A stretch of DNA of 64,000 nt from Billgrantia antri (GCF_019430905.1 NZ_JAHYCA010000003.1:1-64000); one strand, 5' to 3'. Shown: positions 44,188 to 57,511, numbered from the stretch's first letter. The notes: generated by a model from the letters alone, not told the origin. Numbers and translations are program-made.

Positions 44188-46560
44188 CTACGAGAGCGTT
44201 TCTCCCGCCAGCATGAACCAGGTCTCGAGTACGGCATCGGGATTGAGCGACACGGAATCGATGCCTTGCTCCATGAGCCACTTCGCAAGATCGGGGTGGT
44301 CGGACGGGCCCTGGCCGCAGATGCCGACGTACTTGCCCTTGGCCCGGCAGGCCTGGATGGCCATGGCCAGCAGTCGCTTCACCGCCGGATTGCGCTCGTC
44401 GAACAGGTGCGCCACGATACCCGAGTCGCGATCCAGGCCCAGCGTCAATTGGGTCAGGTCGTTGGAGCCGATAGAGAAACCGTCGAAATACTCGAGGAAC
44501 TCATCGGCCAGCAGCGCGTTGGCTGGCAGCTCGCACATCATGATGATCTTGAGGCCCTTGTCGCCGCGCTTGAGCCCGTTGGCCGCCATCAGCTCCACGA
44601 CCTCGCGGGCCTCGTCGGTGGTACGCACGAACGGCACCATGATCTCGATGTTGTCGAGTCCCATCTCGTCGCGCACACGCTTGAGCGCCTTGCACTCCAG
44701 CTCGAAGCAGGGGCGGAAGGCATCGGAGATGTAGCGAGAGGCACCGCGGAAACCGAGCATGGGGTTCTCTTCGCCCGGCTCGTAGAGCTTGCCGCCGATC
44801 AGGTTCTCGTACTCGTTCGACTTGAAGTCGGAGAGGCGCACAATGACCCGCTGCGGATGGAACGCCGCCGCCAGGGTGGAGATACCCTCGACCAGCTTGT
44901 CGACGTAGAAGTCCACCGGGCTGGCATAGCCGGCCGTGCGCAGGTTGATGGTCTGCTGCAGGTCCAGCGGCAGGGTGTCGTATTCCAGCAGCGCCTTGGG
45001 ATGTACGCCGATCATGCGATTGATGATGAACTCCAGGCGTGCCAGGCCGACACCGGCATGCGGAAGGCTGGCGAAGCTGAAGGCGCGATCCGGGTTGCCT
45101 ACGTTCATCATGATCTTGAACGGGATCTCAGGCATCGAATCGACGCTGGTGACGCGACGGTCGTAGTCGAGCAGCCCCTCGTAGACATGCCCGGTGTCGC
45201 CCTCGGCACAGGAGACGGTGACGTCGCGACCATCTTCGAGAATCTCGGTGGCATCGCCGCAGCCAACCACCGCCGGGATACCCAGCTCACGAGCGATGAT
45301 CGCCGCATGGCAGGTGCGCCCGCCGCGGTTGGTGACGATCGCCGAGGCACGCTTCATGATCGGCTCCCAGTCAGGATCGGTCATGTCGGTCACCAGCACA
45401 TCGCCGGCATTGACCTTGTCCATCTCCTCGGGGGTAAAGACGATCTTCACCGCACCGCGACCGATACGCTGGCCGATGGCGCGCCCGCTCACCAGGGTGC
45501 GTCCCTTCTCCTTGAGATGGAAACGCTCCAGCTTACCGCCCTCCTGCTGGGAGACCACGGTTTCCGGACGCGCCTGGACGATGTAAAGCTCGCCGTCATC
45601 GCCGTCGAGCGCCCATTCGATGTCCATGGGGCGGCCGTAGTGCTGCTCGATGGTCACCGCCTGGCGCGCCAATGCCATCACCTGGTCATCGTTGATGCAG
45701 AAGCGCGCGCGGTCCTTGAGCGGTACGTCGACGGTGGAAACCGACTTGCCGGCGCTGGCATCGCTGCCGTAGATCATCTTGATCAGCTTGGAGCCGAGGT
45801 TACGCCGCAGCACGGCCGGGCGTCCCGCGGCCAGCGTCGGCTTGTGCACGTAGAACTCATCGGGATTGACCGATCCCTGAACGACCGTTTCCCCCAGCCC
45901 CCAGGAGGCGGTGACGAACACCGCGTCACGATAGCCGGACTCGGTGTCGAGGGTGAACATCACGCCCGAGGCTCCGGTCTCGGAGCGCACCATTTTTTGG
46001 ATGCCCGCCGACAGCGCCACGTTCTCGTGGGCGTAGCCGCGATGCACGCGGTAGGAGATGGCACGGTCGTTGAACAGCGAGGCGAAAACCTCGTGCACGG
46101 CACGCTTGACGTTGTCGAAGCCTTCGATATTGAGGAATGTTTCCTGCTGGCCGGCGAAAGAGGCATCGGGGAGATCCTCGGCGGTAGCCGAGCTGCGCAC
46201 CGCCACCTTGAGACTGGGATGCAGGCTGGACAGCTTGTCGTAAGCAGTACGCAGGTGTTCCTCGAAGGTCGGCGGCAGCGGGGTGTCGATCACCCACTGG
46301 CGAATCTCGGCACCGACGCGTGAGAGCTCACCGACGTCGTCCACGTCGAGTCGTGACAGCGCCTGATTGATACGCTCATTGAGCCCTTCATGGGCCAGGA
46401 ATTCGCGATAGGCATGGGCAGTCGTGGCAAAGCCGCCAGGAACGGTGACGCCGGCTCCCGACAGGTTGGAGATCATCTCGCCGAGCGAAGCGTTCTTGCC
46501 GCCTACCCGCTCGACGTCGTCCATGCCGAGTTGATCGAACCACAGGATGTACTCTTCCAC
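44188..46560 (-). CDS. ppsA: Phosphoenolpyruvate synthase (pyruvate, water dikinase)
   Basis: A 790-residue gluconeogenic enzyme (pyruvate + ATP to PEP + AMP + Pi). The N-terminal ATP-grasp part starts [24 protein letters not shown]. The phosphohistidine swivel domain has [17 protein letters not shown] with His near 418, and the C-terminal PEP/pyruvate domain contains [15 protein letters not shown] near 695. The start is a GTG at 46560 with GGGGG 5 bases upstream. It is divergent from ppsR, the kinase/phosphatase that controls it by reversible Thr phosphorylation next to the catalytic His. Confidence 0.96.
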   Translation of the reverse strand: MEEYILWFDQLGMDDVERVGGKNASLGEMISNLSGAGVTVPGGFATTAHAYREFLAHEGLNERINQALSRLDVDDVGELSRVGAEIRQWVIDTPLPPTFEEHLRTAYDKLSSLHPSLKVAVRSSATAEDLPDASFAGQQETFLNIEGFDNVKRAVHEVFASLFNDRAISYRVHRGYAHENVALSAGIQKMVRSETGASGVMFTLDTESGYRDAVFVTASWGLGETVVQGSVNPDEFYVHKPTLAAGRPAVLRRNLGSKLIKMIYGSDASAGKSVSTVDVPLKDRARFCINDDQVMALARQAVTIEQHYGRPMDIEWALDGDDGELYIVQARPETVVSQQEGGKLERFHLKEKGRTLVSGRAIGQRIGRGAVKIVFTPEEMDKVNAGDVLVTDMTDPDWEPIMKRASAIVTNRGGRTCHAAIIARELGIPAVVGCGDATEILEDGRDVTVSCAEGDTGHVYEGLLDYDRRVTSVDSMPEIPFKIMMNVGNPDRAFSFASLPHAGVGLARLEFIINRMIGVHPKALLEYDTLPLDLQQTINLRTAGYASPVDFYVDKLVEGISTLAAAFHPQRVIVRLSDFKSNEYENLIGGKLYEPGEENPMLGFRGASRYISDAFRPCFELECKALKRVRDEMGLDNIEIMVPFVRTTDEAREVVELMAANGLKRGDKGLKIIMMCELPANALLADEFLEYFDGFSIGSNDLTQLTLGLDRDSGIVAHLFDERNPAVKRLLAMAIQACRAKGKYVGICGQGPSDHPDLAKWLMEQGIDSVSLNPDAVLETWFMLAGETLS

Positions 46561-46823
46561 GTAACCCCCTTGAATCTTCGTTGCCCAGGCTTATCCGAAG
46601 CCCGGTTTCTGGCAAAGTGCGCAATGCTGCCCACCATAAACGCAAGCGGCCATATTCGCCATTGGTCTAACATCGAAGTCACTGGAGGTTTTTTACAACA
46701 ATCGTCCGTTTCGAGCCGTTTCTGTAGTCGAGCGCTGTGCCACCGGCAGGAACCACGCCTTGCCGTCGCCGACACCAGCCCTGACAATGTTCCATCGAAC
46801 CCTCTACGGATACCGCCGACGCC

Positions 46824-47657
46824 ATGTCCCGTACCGCCTTCTTCATTTCCGACGGCACCGGCATTACTGCCGAGAGCCTGGGCCGCAGTCTGCTCGCCCA
46901 ATTCGAGAACGTCGACCTGCGCATGCTGACCAAGCCCTACATCGACTCGCTCGACAAGGCCCAAACCTTGGTCGAGATCATTACGGACACCGCGATGCGC
47001 GATGGTGAGGAGCCGATCATCATCGACACCATCGTCGATGAGTCGATTCGTGAGGTGATCCGCAGCGCGCCCGGTTTCAAGATCGACATCTTCTCGACCT
47101 TCCTCAAGCCACTGGAAAAGGAGCTTGGCACCCATTCGAGCTATACCGTGGGGCGCACCCACTCCATCGGCAAGGACGAGGTGTACATGGACCGCATCCA
47201 CTCGGTCCACTTCGCCCTGGACAACGACGACGGTGCCCGCACGCACCAGTACGATCAGGCCGACGTGATCCTGGTCGGCGTGTCGCGCTGTGGAAAGACG
47301 CCGACTTCGCTCTATCTCGCCCTGCAGTTCGGTATCCGCGCCGCCAACTATCCGCTCACCGAGGACGACCTCGACGAGGACGGAACCCTCAAGCTGCCCC
47401 GCGCCCTCGCTCAGTACCGTCACAAGCTGTTCGGCCTGACCATCGACCCACGCAGGCTGGCTGCGATTCGCCATGAGCGGCGACCCAACAGCCGCTACAG
47501 CTCGCTGGACCAGTGCGTGCAGGAAGTGGAACAGGCCGAGGGCCTGTATCGTCAGATGCACATTCCCTACATCGATACCACGCGCTTCTCGATCGAGGAG
47601 ATCTCCACCCGCATGATCGCCGAGACGGGGCTGACGCGACGCTTCTCGCCGCGCTGA
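46824..47657 (+). CDS. ppsR: PpsR: PEP synthase regulatory kinase/phosphorylase
   Basis: A 277-residue bifunctional protein of the former DUF299 family. It inactivates PpsA with ADP as phosphate donor and reactivates it by phosphorolysis. The opening [19 protein letters not shown] and the P-loop-like [15 protein letters not shown] (near 152-166) are diagnostic. YPLTEDDL and the C-terminal [14 protein letters not shown] also match. It is divergently arranged with ppsA across 263 bases, the usual arrangement in gammaproteobacteria. Confidence 0.95.
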   Translation: MSRTAFFISDGTGITAESLGRSLLAQFENVDLRMLTKPYIDSLDKAQTLVEIITDTAMRDGEEPIIIDTIVDESIREVIRSAPGFKIDIFSTFLKPLEKELGTHSSYTVGRTHSIGKDEVYMDRIHSVHFALDNDDGARTHQYDQADVILVGVSRCGKTPTSLYLALQFGIRAANYPLTEDDLDEDGTLKLPRALAQYRHKLFGLTIDPRRLAAIRHERRPNSRYSSLDQCVQEVEQAEGLYRQMHIPYIDTTRFSIEEISTRMIAETGLTRRFSPR

Positions 47658-47667
47658 ACGAGAGAGC

Positions 47668-48873
47668 CTAACGAACGATACCCTCGCGCCTGAGCCGCTC
47701 GATGTCCTCGGCGGTCAGGCCCATTTCGGCGAGTATCGCGTCGCTATCCTGGCCCAGCCGGGGCGGCGCGACCTCGCTCATGGCGGGCTCACTGTCGAAG
47801 CGCAGCGGACAGGCTACCTGGGGCACGTCGAGCTCGCCGCGCTTGAGTGAACGCTGCATGCCGCGATATTTCACCTGAGGGTCGTCGAAGACTTCGGCAA
47901 TGGTATTGATCGGCCCGGCGGGAATGCCCCGCGCCTCCAGTTCGGCCAGCCATTCGTCGCGTCCGCGGGTGAGGAAGATGGATTGAATCAGCGGCACCAG
48001 GTCTGCACGATTGCCCACCCGGGCCGCATTGGTGGCATAGGCCGGGTCGCTGGCCCATTGCGGCTGGCCCAGCAGCTCGGCCAGGCGCTCGAATTGGCTG
48101 TCGTTGCCCACGGTCAGCACCAGATGCCCGTCGGCGCAGGCGAAGGCCTGGTAGGGCACGATGTTGGGGTGGGCATTGCCGTGGCGCTCGGGCGAGACGC
48201 CGCTGACCAGGGCATTGAGCGCCTGATTGGCGAGCGCCGCCACCTGCACGTCGAGCAGCGCCACGTCCACGTGCCGCCCCTGCCCGGTCCGGTCGCGCTC
48301 GTGCAGTGCCGCCAGCACGCCGATGGTGGCGTAGAGCCCGGTCATGACGTCGGTGATCGCTACGCCAGTCTTCATCGGCATGCCGTCCGGCTCACCGCCG
48401 ATGCTCATTAATCCGCCCATGGCCTGGATCATGAAATCGTAACCGGCGCGATGCGCATAGGGGCCATCCTGGCCGAAGCCGGTGATCGAGCAACCGATCA
48501 GGCGCGGATTGAGCGCCTTGAGGCTGGCATAATCGAGGCCGTACTTGGCCAGACCGCCGACCTTGAAATTCTCCAGCACGATATCGGCGCCGGCGGCAAG
48601 TCGACGAATCAGTGTCTGGCCCCTATCGCTTGCCACATCCACTGCCAGCGACTGCTTGCCGCGATTGGCGCACAGGAAATATGCCGCCACTCTCTCAGCC
48701 TCGTCAGATTCGGCGAGCCAAGGTGGCCCCCAGCCGCGGGTGTCGTCGCCGCGCTCGGGATGCTCGATCTTGATAACCCGCGCGCCGAGGTCGGCGAACA
48801 GCTGGCCGGCCCAGGGGCCGGCCAGCACTCGCGACATGTCGAGCACCGTGATGCCTTCCAGCGGTCGACTCAT
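47668..48873 (-). CDS. CaiB/BaiF family (class III) CoA-transferase, probably glutarate CoA-transferase
   Basis: A 401-residue class III CoA-transferase. RPLEGITVLDMSRVLAGPWAGQLFADLGARVIKIE begins the fold and the catalytic Asp is probably the one in TGVAITDVMTG near 176. AAGGAG precedes the ATG at 48873. It lies 66 bases downstream of a glutaryl-CoA dehydrogenase gene on the same strand. That pairing is typical for succinyl-CoA:glutarate CoA-transferase, which would activate glutarate for GcdH. The specificity comes from context only; the family covers many acids. Confidence 0.82.
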   Translation of the reverse strand: MSRPLEGITVLDMSRVLAGPWAGQLFADLGARVIKIEHPERGDDTRGWGPPWLAESDEAERVAAYFLCANRGKQSLAVDVASDRGQTLIRRLAAGADIVLENFKVGGLAKYGLDYASLKALNPRLIGCSITGFGQDGPYAHRAGYDFMIQAMGGLMSIGGEPDGMPMKTGVAITDVMTGLYATIGVLAALHERDRTGQGRHVDVALLDVQVAALANQALNALVSGVSPERHGNAHPNIVPYQAFACADGHLVLTVGNDSQFERLAELLGQPQWASDPAYATNAARVGNRADLVPLIQSIFLTRGRDEWLAELEARGIPAGPINTIAEVFDDPQVKYRGMQRSLKRGELDVPQVACPLRFDSEPAMSEVAPPRLGQDSDAILAEMGLTAEDIERLRREGIVR

Positions 48874-48939
48874 CTTGACTCCTTCCACATTCGTCGCTGC
48901 GTCGCTCCTCGTTAGAGGTAACGTTTGGCGCTTGGCGAA

Positions 48940-50121
<1,182 letters not shown>

Positions 50122-50206
50122 GGCGGCTCTCCTGGAGGAATTTCGACATTTTTATCGAATGTAGAGCAAACAAGCCGTAAAGCCAACCCTTTCTTGCCTC
50201 CATTCC

Positions 50207-51619
50207 TTACACTTTTGGCCGCATGGGGCCGGCGTCATGCGCTGCCATCTCCATGCCGGCGAGACGTCGACGCAGCGCACCCCAGGCCACCGAGCCCACC
50301 GCCACATTGGCCAGCAAGAGTCCAATGAAAATTCCCTCGATACCGCCCACTACGCCACCCAGCCACGCCAGCGGCACCGTGAGCAGGAACAGCCGGATCA
50401 CCGAGAGGCGCATGGCCCGGGCCGGCTCATGCAAGGCGTTGAACGACGACACCGCCAGGATCACTACGCCCTGCGCCCCCAGCCCCAGCGGCACCCACCA
50501 AAGAAAACTGCGCAGTACCTCGCTCATCTCGCCGCCCGGGGTGTAGCTGGCCACGAGCCAGGGCGCCAATAGCTGCAATAGCAGCCAGACACCTAACTGC
50601 CACGCCAGCACAAAGACGAAGCAGCCGAAGATGGCCCTTCGCACGCGTTCGTGTTGCCCGGCCCCGACGTTCTGACTGACCAGGGGCGGCAGCGTCATCG
50701 AGAGCGCCAGTACGCCGATCTGAGCAATGGCCTCGATGCGCGTGCCCACGCCGTAGCCCGCCACCGCATGGTGGCCATGGCCGGCGACGATGCGCGTCAC
50801 GAGTGCCAGGGCCAACGGCGTGAACACGCTGGTTATCGCTGCCGGCACGGCAATGCGACCCAGCTCCCGCCACGACGCCAGCAGCCCGCCCGGAGTGAGA
50901 TGACGCAGGTCGAGACACTCGCGCAGCTCGCGCTGGCCGAACAACGCCGCAGTCATGGCGCTCCAGCTCAGCAGCGTGGCCAAGGCCGCCCCCTGCACCC
51001 CGAGTGCCGGCAGCGGCCCCACGCCGAAGATCAGCAGCCAGTCGAGCAGCCCGTTGAGCAGCGCGGCCAGCGCCATCATCAGTCCGGGGATAAGGGTGTT
51101 GCCCTGGGCCCTCAGCACGCTGTTGAGCACTCGTGGCACGATCACCGCCGCCGCGCCCAGGTACCAGGTACCCATGTAGTCACGAATGTGCGGCAGCAGT
51201 GCGGCGTCGGCCCCGAGCAGGCGGAACAGCGGCTCGAGGGTGGCCAGGCCCAGCACGCTCAGCAGCACGCCGACCGCCAGCGCCAGCAGCGCGGCATCAG
51301 TGGCCCTGCGCCGTACCGTGGCGTGATCGCCCCGCCCCAGCAGGCGGGCCACCACCGCCGAGGTGCCGATACCCATCCCGATGGCCAGGCTGATCACCGT
51401 GAACACCACCGGAAAAGTGAACGACACCGCTGCCAGCGGCTGCGGCCCAAGCCGAGCGATGAACCAGGTATCGACCAGGTTGAAGCTCATCATGGCGATC
51501 ATGCCGCCGACCACCGGCAGACACTTGCGCAGCAGGGTCAGGGCGATGGGGCCTTCGAGCAGCTCCCGTCGCATGGGGCGGCGCTCGCCTGCGCCAGAAG
51601 GGGAAACGGTGGATTTCAT
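50207..51619 (-). CDS. MATE-family efflux transporter
   Basis: A 470-residue, 12-segment multidrug/toxin exporter driven by Na+ or H+. The protein starts its first repeat with PIALTLLRKCLPVVGGMIAMMSFNLVDTWF and has the second with LGRIAVPAAITSVFTPL near 245. VLRAQGNT near 165 and AVAGYGVGTRIEAIA near 280 are MATE hallmarks. I start at the ATG at 51619, preceded by GAGG; the frame continues upstream through a hairpin and is unlikely to be used. Substrate unknown. Confidence 0.9.
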   Translation of the reverse strand: MKSTVSPSGAGERRPMRRELLEGPIALTLLRKCLPVVGGMIAMMSFNLVDTWFIARLGPQPLAAVSFTFPVVFTVISLAIGMGIGTSAVVARLLGRGDHATVRRRATDAALLALAVGVLLSVLGLATLEPLFRLLGADAALLPHIRDYMGTWYLGAAAVIVPRVLNSVLRAQGNTLIPGLMMALAALLNGLLDWLLIFGVGPLPALGVQGAALATLLSWSAMTAALFGQRELRECLDLRHLTPGGLLASWRELGRIAVPAAITSVFTPLALALVTRIVAGHGHHAVAGYGVGTRIEAIAQIGVLALSMTLPPLVSQNVGAGQHERVRRAIFGCFVFVLAWQLGVWLLLQLLAPWLVASYTPGGEMSEVLRSFLWWVPLGLGAQGVVILAVSSFNALHEPARAMRLSVIRLFLLTVPLAWLGGVVGGIEGIFIGLLLANVAVGSVAWGALRRRLAGMEMAAHDAGPMRPKV

Positions 51620-51637
51620 GAAGCCTCGAAAAGCAGA

Positions 51638-51661
51638 AGCGGGCACAAGATTGTGCCCGCT
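51638..51661 (-). terminator. Hairpin between mmsB and the MATE gene
   Basis: A perfect 11-base stem, AGCGGGCACAA / TTGTGCCCGCT, with a minimal loop lies 29 bases beyond the mmsB stop. On the minus strand a short CTTTTC follows. It probably ends the valine operon before the MATE gene. Confidence 0.6.
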
Positions 51662-51690
51662 GCGAGGGAAAGCGCCAAAAGGCTATGTGG

Positions 51691-52587
51691 CTATTCGCCA
51701 GCCCTATAGAGCTTCTGAATACTGGAAAAGTCGAGACCACCGTTGCCCTGCGCCGCATGCAGGGCAAACAGGTTGCGCGCCTGTGAGCCCATCGGCACCG
51801 TGGCCTTGCAGCCCAGCGCCAGTTCCCAGGCCAGCCCCAGGTCCTTGGCCATCAGGTCGGTGAGGAAGCCACCCTGATAGTCGCGCGAGGCGGCGGACCC
51901 TTCCATCACCCCGGGCCACGGATTATAGACGTTGAGCGCCCAGTTGCCGCCGCTGCTCTGCTTCATGATCTCGGAGAGCACAGCCGGATCGAGACCGTTC
52001 TTGACCCCCAGGGCCAAGGCTTCGGCGGTGCCGCTCATGAGAATGCCGAGCAGCATGTTGTTGCAGATCTTGGCGACCTGGCCGGCCCCGACCTCACCGG
52101 CATGGAAGATGTTCTTGCCCATCGCTTCCAGTACCGGCCTGGCCTGCTCGAAACCGGCCTGACTGCCGCCTACGATGAAGGTCAAGGTACCGGCCTGGGC
52201 GCCGCCGACCCCACCGGAAACCGGAGCGTCGAGGTAGGACAGCCCGCGCTCGGCGGCGGCTTCGCCAACGGTGCGTGCATCCTGCGGCGAGATGGTGGAG
52301 GCGTCGATGATCAGCGGCTTGCCCTCGAGCGCATCGAACAGTCCCGAGGCGTCCGGCTGCCCCATATAGAGGCGGCGAACATGCTGCCCGGCCGGCAGCA
52401 TCGAGATGACCACCTCCGCCCCGTTGGTCGCGTCCTGGGCGCTGGCGGCGGCCCGGGCGCCGGCTTCTTCGAGGCGCCGCATGGCGGCATCGACCAGGTC
52501 GTATACGCTGACCTCATGGCCGGCCTTGACAAGATTGAGGGCCATCGGCGCACCCATGTTGCCGAGGCCGATAAAGGCGATTTTCAT
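51691..52587 (-). CDS. mmsB: 3-hydroxyisobutyrate dehydrogenase
   Basis: A 298-residue NAD-dependent enzyme that makes methylmalonate semialdehyde in valine breakdown. The dinucleotide site IAFIGLGNMGAPMALNL is at residues 3-19. The substrate motif LDAPVSGGVGGAQAGTLTFIVGG is near 119, and the catalytic Lys is in GAGQVAKICNNML near 171. The C-terminal KDLGLAW region is typical. It is the last gene of a three-gene valine module, 46 bases after the hydrolase gene. mmsA, the next enzyme, is not in the window. Confidence 0.94.
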   Translation of the reverse strand: MKIAFIGLGNMGAPMALNLVKAGHEVSVYDLVDAAMRRLEEAGARAAASAQDATNGAEVVISMLPAGQHVRRLYMGQPDASGLFDALEGKPLIIDASTISPQDARTVGEAAAERGLSYLDAPVSGGVGGAQAGTLTFIVGGSQAGFEQARPVLEAMGKNIFHAGEVGAGQVAKICNNMLLGILMSGTAEALALGVKNGLDPAVLSEIMKQSSGGNWALNVYNPWPGVMEGSAASRDYQGGFLTDLMAKDLGLAWELALGCKATVPMGSQARNLFALHAAQGNGGLDFSSIQKLYRAGE

Positions 52588-52633
52588 GCGTGCTGCTCCT
52601 GATTGTCGTTATGCGAGAGAATGAGTGACTGGG

Positions 52634-53788
52634 TCAGTGGCCTTGCTTGGCGCGGCCGAGGTCGCGCAGCGGGTGCTCCTCCTCGCTCCACAGCGGCGCC
52701 AGCAGGGCCTTGAGGTCCGCTTCAGGAACGCGGGCAACGCTTTCGTGCTGCCACTTGGGGCTCTTGTCCTTGTCGATCAGCAGGGCCCTCACGCCCTCGG
52801 CGATATCGCCCAGGCGACAGCACTGCACCGAGAGGTTCAACTCTTCGCGGAAGGCATCGGCCAGGCAGGTGTGGCGATGTCGCTCGAGCATGCGCCAGAC
52901 CAGATGGGCGCTCAGCGGACTGCCGGCCGCCAGCCGCTTGCGGTTAGCGGCAAGCCAGGTGTCGTCACGTGCGTCCTCGAGGATACGTTCGACCGCGGCG
53001 ACGGCATCGACCTGGCCCACCAGCGCCTGAATATGATCGATCAACGGCGCAACCTGCGGCGCTGGTGCCCGGTCGCGCGCCTCGAGCTCGTCCAGGACCC
53101 GCTGCACTCCGGCCTGCAGGTCACGGGGGCTGCGGGTTCCGTAATCGGTCTCGCCCAGCGCTTCCAGCAAAGCCTCACGTCGCTCGCGCGGCACAAAGTG
53201 GTCGGCCAGCCCCAGATCGAGCGCATCGCGGGCATTGAGCTGGCCCCCGGTAATGCCCAGATAGGCGCCAACGCCCGGCGGCATGCGATTGAGGAACCAG
53301 CTGGCACCGATGTCCGGATAGAGCCCGATGGTGATCTCGGGCATGGCGATCAGCGTGGTTTCGGTTACCAAGCGCCGCGAGGCACCCGCCATCAGACCCA
53401 GGCCGCCGCCCATGACGATGCCGTCGCCCCACACCAGGATCGGCTTGGGATAGGTGTGGATGCGGTAATCGAGACGATATTCCGTGGTGAAGTAGCTCTC
53501 GGCAAAGAGGCTGTCGCGCCCGGCGCCGGGATCGTCGCCTTCCTCGGTCATAGAACGGTACAGCGCCACCACATCACCACCGGCACAGAACGCCTTTTCT
53601 CCGGCCCCCTCCAGCCATACCGCCACGATGCTGCGATCCACCGCCCAGGCCTCGAGCTTGGCATCGAGCTGCCGCGCCATCTCCAGCGACAGGGCATTGA
53701 GCGACTTGGGCGCGTTGAGGGTGGCGACACCGATGCGTCCGCCGTCGCGAGTAGGCAGCTCATCGAAGATGACTGCTAGATCCGTCAT
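52634..53788 (-). CDS. 3-hydroxyisobutyryl-CoA hydrolase (enoyl-CoA hydratase superfamily)
   Basis: A 384-residue crotonase-fold protein, longer than simple enoyl-CoA hydratases (about 260) and of the size of 3-hydroxyisobutyryl-CoA hydrolases. The oxyanion-hole segments are FCAGGDVVALYR near 61 and GIVMGGGLGLMAGASRRLV near 115. MPEITIGLYPDIGASWFLNRMP near 140 contains the conserved catalytic Glu and Asp. AGGAG lies upstream of the ATG at 53788. Placement between an acyl-CoA dehydrogenase and mmsB fits the valine pathway step that frees 3-hydroxyisobutyrate. Confidence 0.88.
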   Translation of the reverse strand: MTDLAVIFDELPTRDGGRIGVATLNAPKSLNALSLEMARQLDAKLEAWAVDRSIVAVWLEGAGEKAFCAGGDVVALYRSMTEEGDDPGAGRDSLFAESYFTTEYRLDYRIHTYPKPILVWGDGIVMGGGLGLMAGASRRLVTETTLIAMPEITIGLYPDIGASWFLNRMPPGVGAYLGITGGQLNARDALDLGLADHFVPRERREALLEALGETDYGTRSPRDLQAGVQRVLDELEARDRAPAPQVAPLIDHIQALVGQVDAVAAVERILEDARDDTWLAANRKRLAAGSPLSAHLVWRMLERHRHTCLADAFREELNLSVQCCRLGDIAEGVRALLIDKDKSPKWQHESVARVPEADLKALLAPLWSEEEHPLRDLGRAKQGH

Positions 53789-53823
53789 GCCTGCTTTCTC
53801 CTTATGCTCGTTGCAGCCAATGC

Positions 53824-54990
53824 TCATTGCAGCGTTTCGATCACGCCGTCCGCCAGCAGACGGCGTGCCACGATCACACGCATGATCTCGTTGGTACCCT
53901 CGAGGATCTGGTGAACGCGGGTATCGCGCACCATGCGCTCCAGGGGAAACTCCCTAAGGTAACCATAACCGCCATGCAGCTGCAGCGCCTCGTTGCAGAC
54001 GTTGAAGCCCATATCGGTAGCGAAACGCTTGGCCATGGCGCAATAGGCCGTGACTTCCGGGTCGCCCTGGTCGAGGCGCCAGGCGGCGTGGCGAACCATC
54101 AGCCGCGCCGCCGCCAGCTCGGTCGCCATATCGGCCAGCTTGAACTGCAGCGCCTGGAATTGCGCCAGCTCTCGGCCGAACTGCTTGCGCTCCTGCAGGT
54201 AGTTGCGTGACAAGGTCAGCGCATGCTGAGCGGCGCCCAACGAACAGCTGGCGATATTCAGCCGGCCGCCGTCAAGCCCCTTCATCGCCAGCTTGAAGCC
54301 TTCACCCTCCTCGCCGAGCCGGTTGCCCACCGGCACGCGCACGCCATCGAAGCTGATCAGCCGGGTGGGCTGGCTCTTCCAGCCCATCTTCTCTTCGTTC
54401 TTGCCGTACTCGATGCCAGCGGCATCCGCCGGCACCAGGATCGCCGACACGCCGCCGGCGCCGCTGTCGGGCGCACCGGTGCGTGCCATGACCACCATCA
54501 CGTCGTTGGCCCCGGCTCCGGAGATGAACATCTTGGAACCCGTGATGACATACTCGTCACCCTCGCGCACGGCCTTGGTCCGCAGGCTGGCGGCATCCGA
54601 ACCGGAGCCCGGCTCAGTCAGGCAGTAGCAGCCCAGGCACTCACCGCTGATCAGGCGCTCGACCCAGCTCTCGCGCAGCGCCTCGCTGCCCCAGCTGGCC
54701 ACCATCCAGGCCACCATGTTGTGGATGGTAAGATAGGCGGTCGTCGAGATGCAGCCCTGGGAGAGCTGCTCGAAGATCAGCGAGGCATCGAGCCGCGACA
54801 GGCCCAGGCCGCCACGCTCCTCGGGGATGTAAATGCCGAGGAAGCCCGCCTCACCTGCCCGGCGAATGACATCGACCGGAAAGTGAGAAGTGGCGTCCCA
54901 TTCGGCAGCGTGATCGGCCAGTTCCGCTCGCGAAAAATCCGCGGCGGCCTGGACGAGTGCCTTCTGATCGTCGGTAAGGGAGAAATCCAT
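53824..54990 (-). CDS. Acyl-CoA dehydrogenase, probably isobutyryl-CoA dehydrogenase
   Basis: A 388-residue FAD enzyme. It begins MDFSLTDDQKALVQAAADF at the ATG at 54990, which has GAGGA upstream; the longer frame to 55086 has no site. FAD/substrate motifs are CYCLTEPGSGSDAASLRT near 128 and the catalytic base Glu364 is in QILEGTNEIMRV. KMGWKSQPTRLISFDGVRVP and the whole-operon context with a 3-hydroxyisobutyryl-CoA hydrolase and mmsB argue for isobutyryl-CoA as substrate. Other short branched acyl-CoAs remain possible. It is the first gene of the module and faces the LiuR-like operator. Confidence 0.88.
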   Translation of the reverse strand: MDFSLTDDQKALVQAAADFSRAELADHAAEWDATSHFPVDVIRRAGEAGFLGIYIPEERGGLGLSRLDASLIFEQLSQGCISTTAYLTIHNMVAWMVASWGSEALRESWVERLISGECLGCYCLTEPGSGSDAASLRTKAVREGDEYVITGSKMFISGAGANDVMVVMARTGAPDSGAGGVSAILVPADAAGIEYGKNEEKMGWKSQPTRLISFDGVRVPVGNRLGEEGEGFKLAMKGLDGGRLNIASCSLGAAQHALTLSRNYLQERKQFGRELAQFQALQFKLADMATELAAARLMVRHAAWRLDQGDPEVTAYCAMAKRFATDMGFNVCNEALQLHGGYGYLREFPLERMVRDTRVHQILEGTNEIMRVIVARRLLADGVIETLQ

Positions 54991-55127
54991 TGCGCTGTCC
55001 TCAAGCAGTTTGGCGGTCCGTTCGTCCAGCAAAAACCGGCTGGCTGGGTCAACGAGGCCGCACCTCATCGCCAACCAACCTAGCACTTGCTAGGTTTTAT
55101 CGCATACCTCCCTTGGTCGACAACCAC

Positions 55128-55143
55128 TTTACGTTAACGTCAA
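55128..55143. promoter_or_regulatory. LiuR-like MerR operator between divergent operons
   Basis: TTTACGTTAACGTCAA is a 16-base near-palindrome (one mismatch) around the perfect ACGTTAACGT. It sits between the acyl-CoA dehydrogenase operon and a MerR-family gene. It resembles what I recall of LiuR sites controlling branched-chain amino-acid breakdown. Control of both sides by the adjacent MerR protein is inference. Confidence 0.6.
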
Positions 55144-55214
55144 CGTCGTCTAGTGTTGCGATTAGTGGAGGGACATCGCCAGACGGCCCGTCCAACTCAT
55201 AGGAAACGAATGAG

Positions 55215-55658
55215 ATGAGCATACCCAAAGCGGAAGTCGCCCCCCCGGCCAACGGCAACAGCCTTCCCCGGCATCGCCGTACCTATTCGATAGGCGAATT
55301 GGCCCGGATGTTCGAAGTGACCCCCCGCACGATCCGCTTCTATGAGCAGGAGGGGCTGCTGGCGCCGGAGCGCCGTGGCCAGACCCGCATCTACCACGAA
55401 AAGGACCGGGTTCGCCTCAAGCTGACCCTGCGCGGCAAGCGTCTGGGCTTTTCGCTGGCCGAGATTCGCGAGGTCATCGAGATGTACGACGCCATGCCCG
55501 ACGGCAACGCGCGACAGCTCAAGCGCCTGCTGGAAATCCTGGCCGACAAGCGCAGCAACATGGAGCGTCAGCTCGAGGACATTCGCCTGATGCAGCGCGA
55601 ACTCGATGACGTGGAGATGCGCGCCCGCGAAGTGCTCGAACGTCTCGCCCAGCCCTAA
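55215..55658 (+). CDS. MerR-family transcriptional regulator, LiuR-like
   Basis: A 147-residue regulator. The winged helix-turn-helix occupies residues 24-90 (YSIGELARMFEVTPRTIRFYE, then GLLAPERRGQTRIYHEKD), and a coiled-coil dimerisation helix runs from 95 to 140. No metal-binding Cys are present in the tail, so it is unlike metal-sensing MerR proteins and like the LiuR group that responds to branched-chain catabolites. It lies next to a matching palindrome and the valine genes. Confidence 0.85.
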   Translation: MSIPKAEVAPPANGNSLPRHRRTYSIGELARMFEVTPRTIRFYEQEGLLAPERRGQTRIYHEKDRVRLKLTLRGKRLGFSLAEIREVIEMYDAMPDGNARQLKRLLEILADKRSNMERQLEDIRLMQRELDDVEMRAREVLERLAQP

Positions 55659-55775
55659 GGCCGGGTCACCGCAACGTTACGTCCTCGCCACGCCGTTCAA
55701 CGGATGGGCCGCCAGTGATGGCGCTCATCGGCAATCGACTACCGCAGCCAACTGCACAACAAGACGGGTAATACG

Positions 55776-57479
<1,704 letters not shown>

Positions 57480-57511
57480 ACCGCTGACAAGGCGATGCCT
57501 TGACGGCCGTC

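Noticed and set aside
44266..46323. A 685-codon plus-strand open frame within ppsA
   Set aside because: Antisense shadow of a highly conserved enzyme gene with no start signal and unnatural composition.
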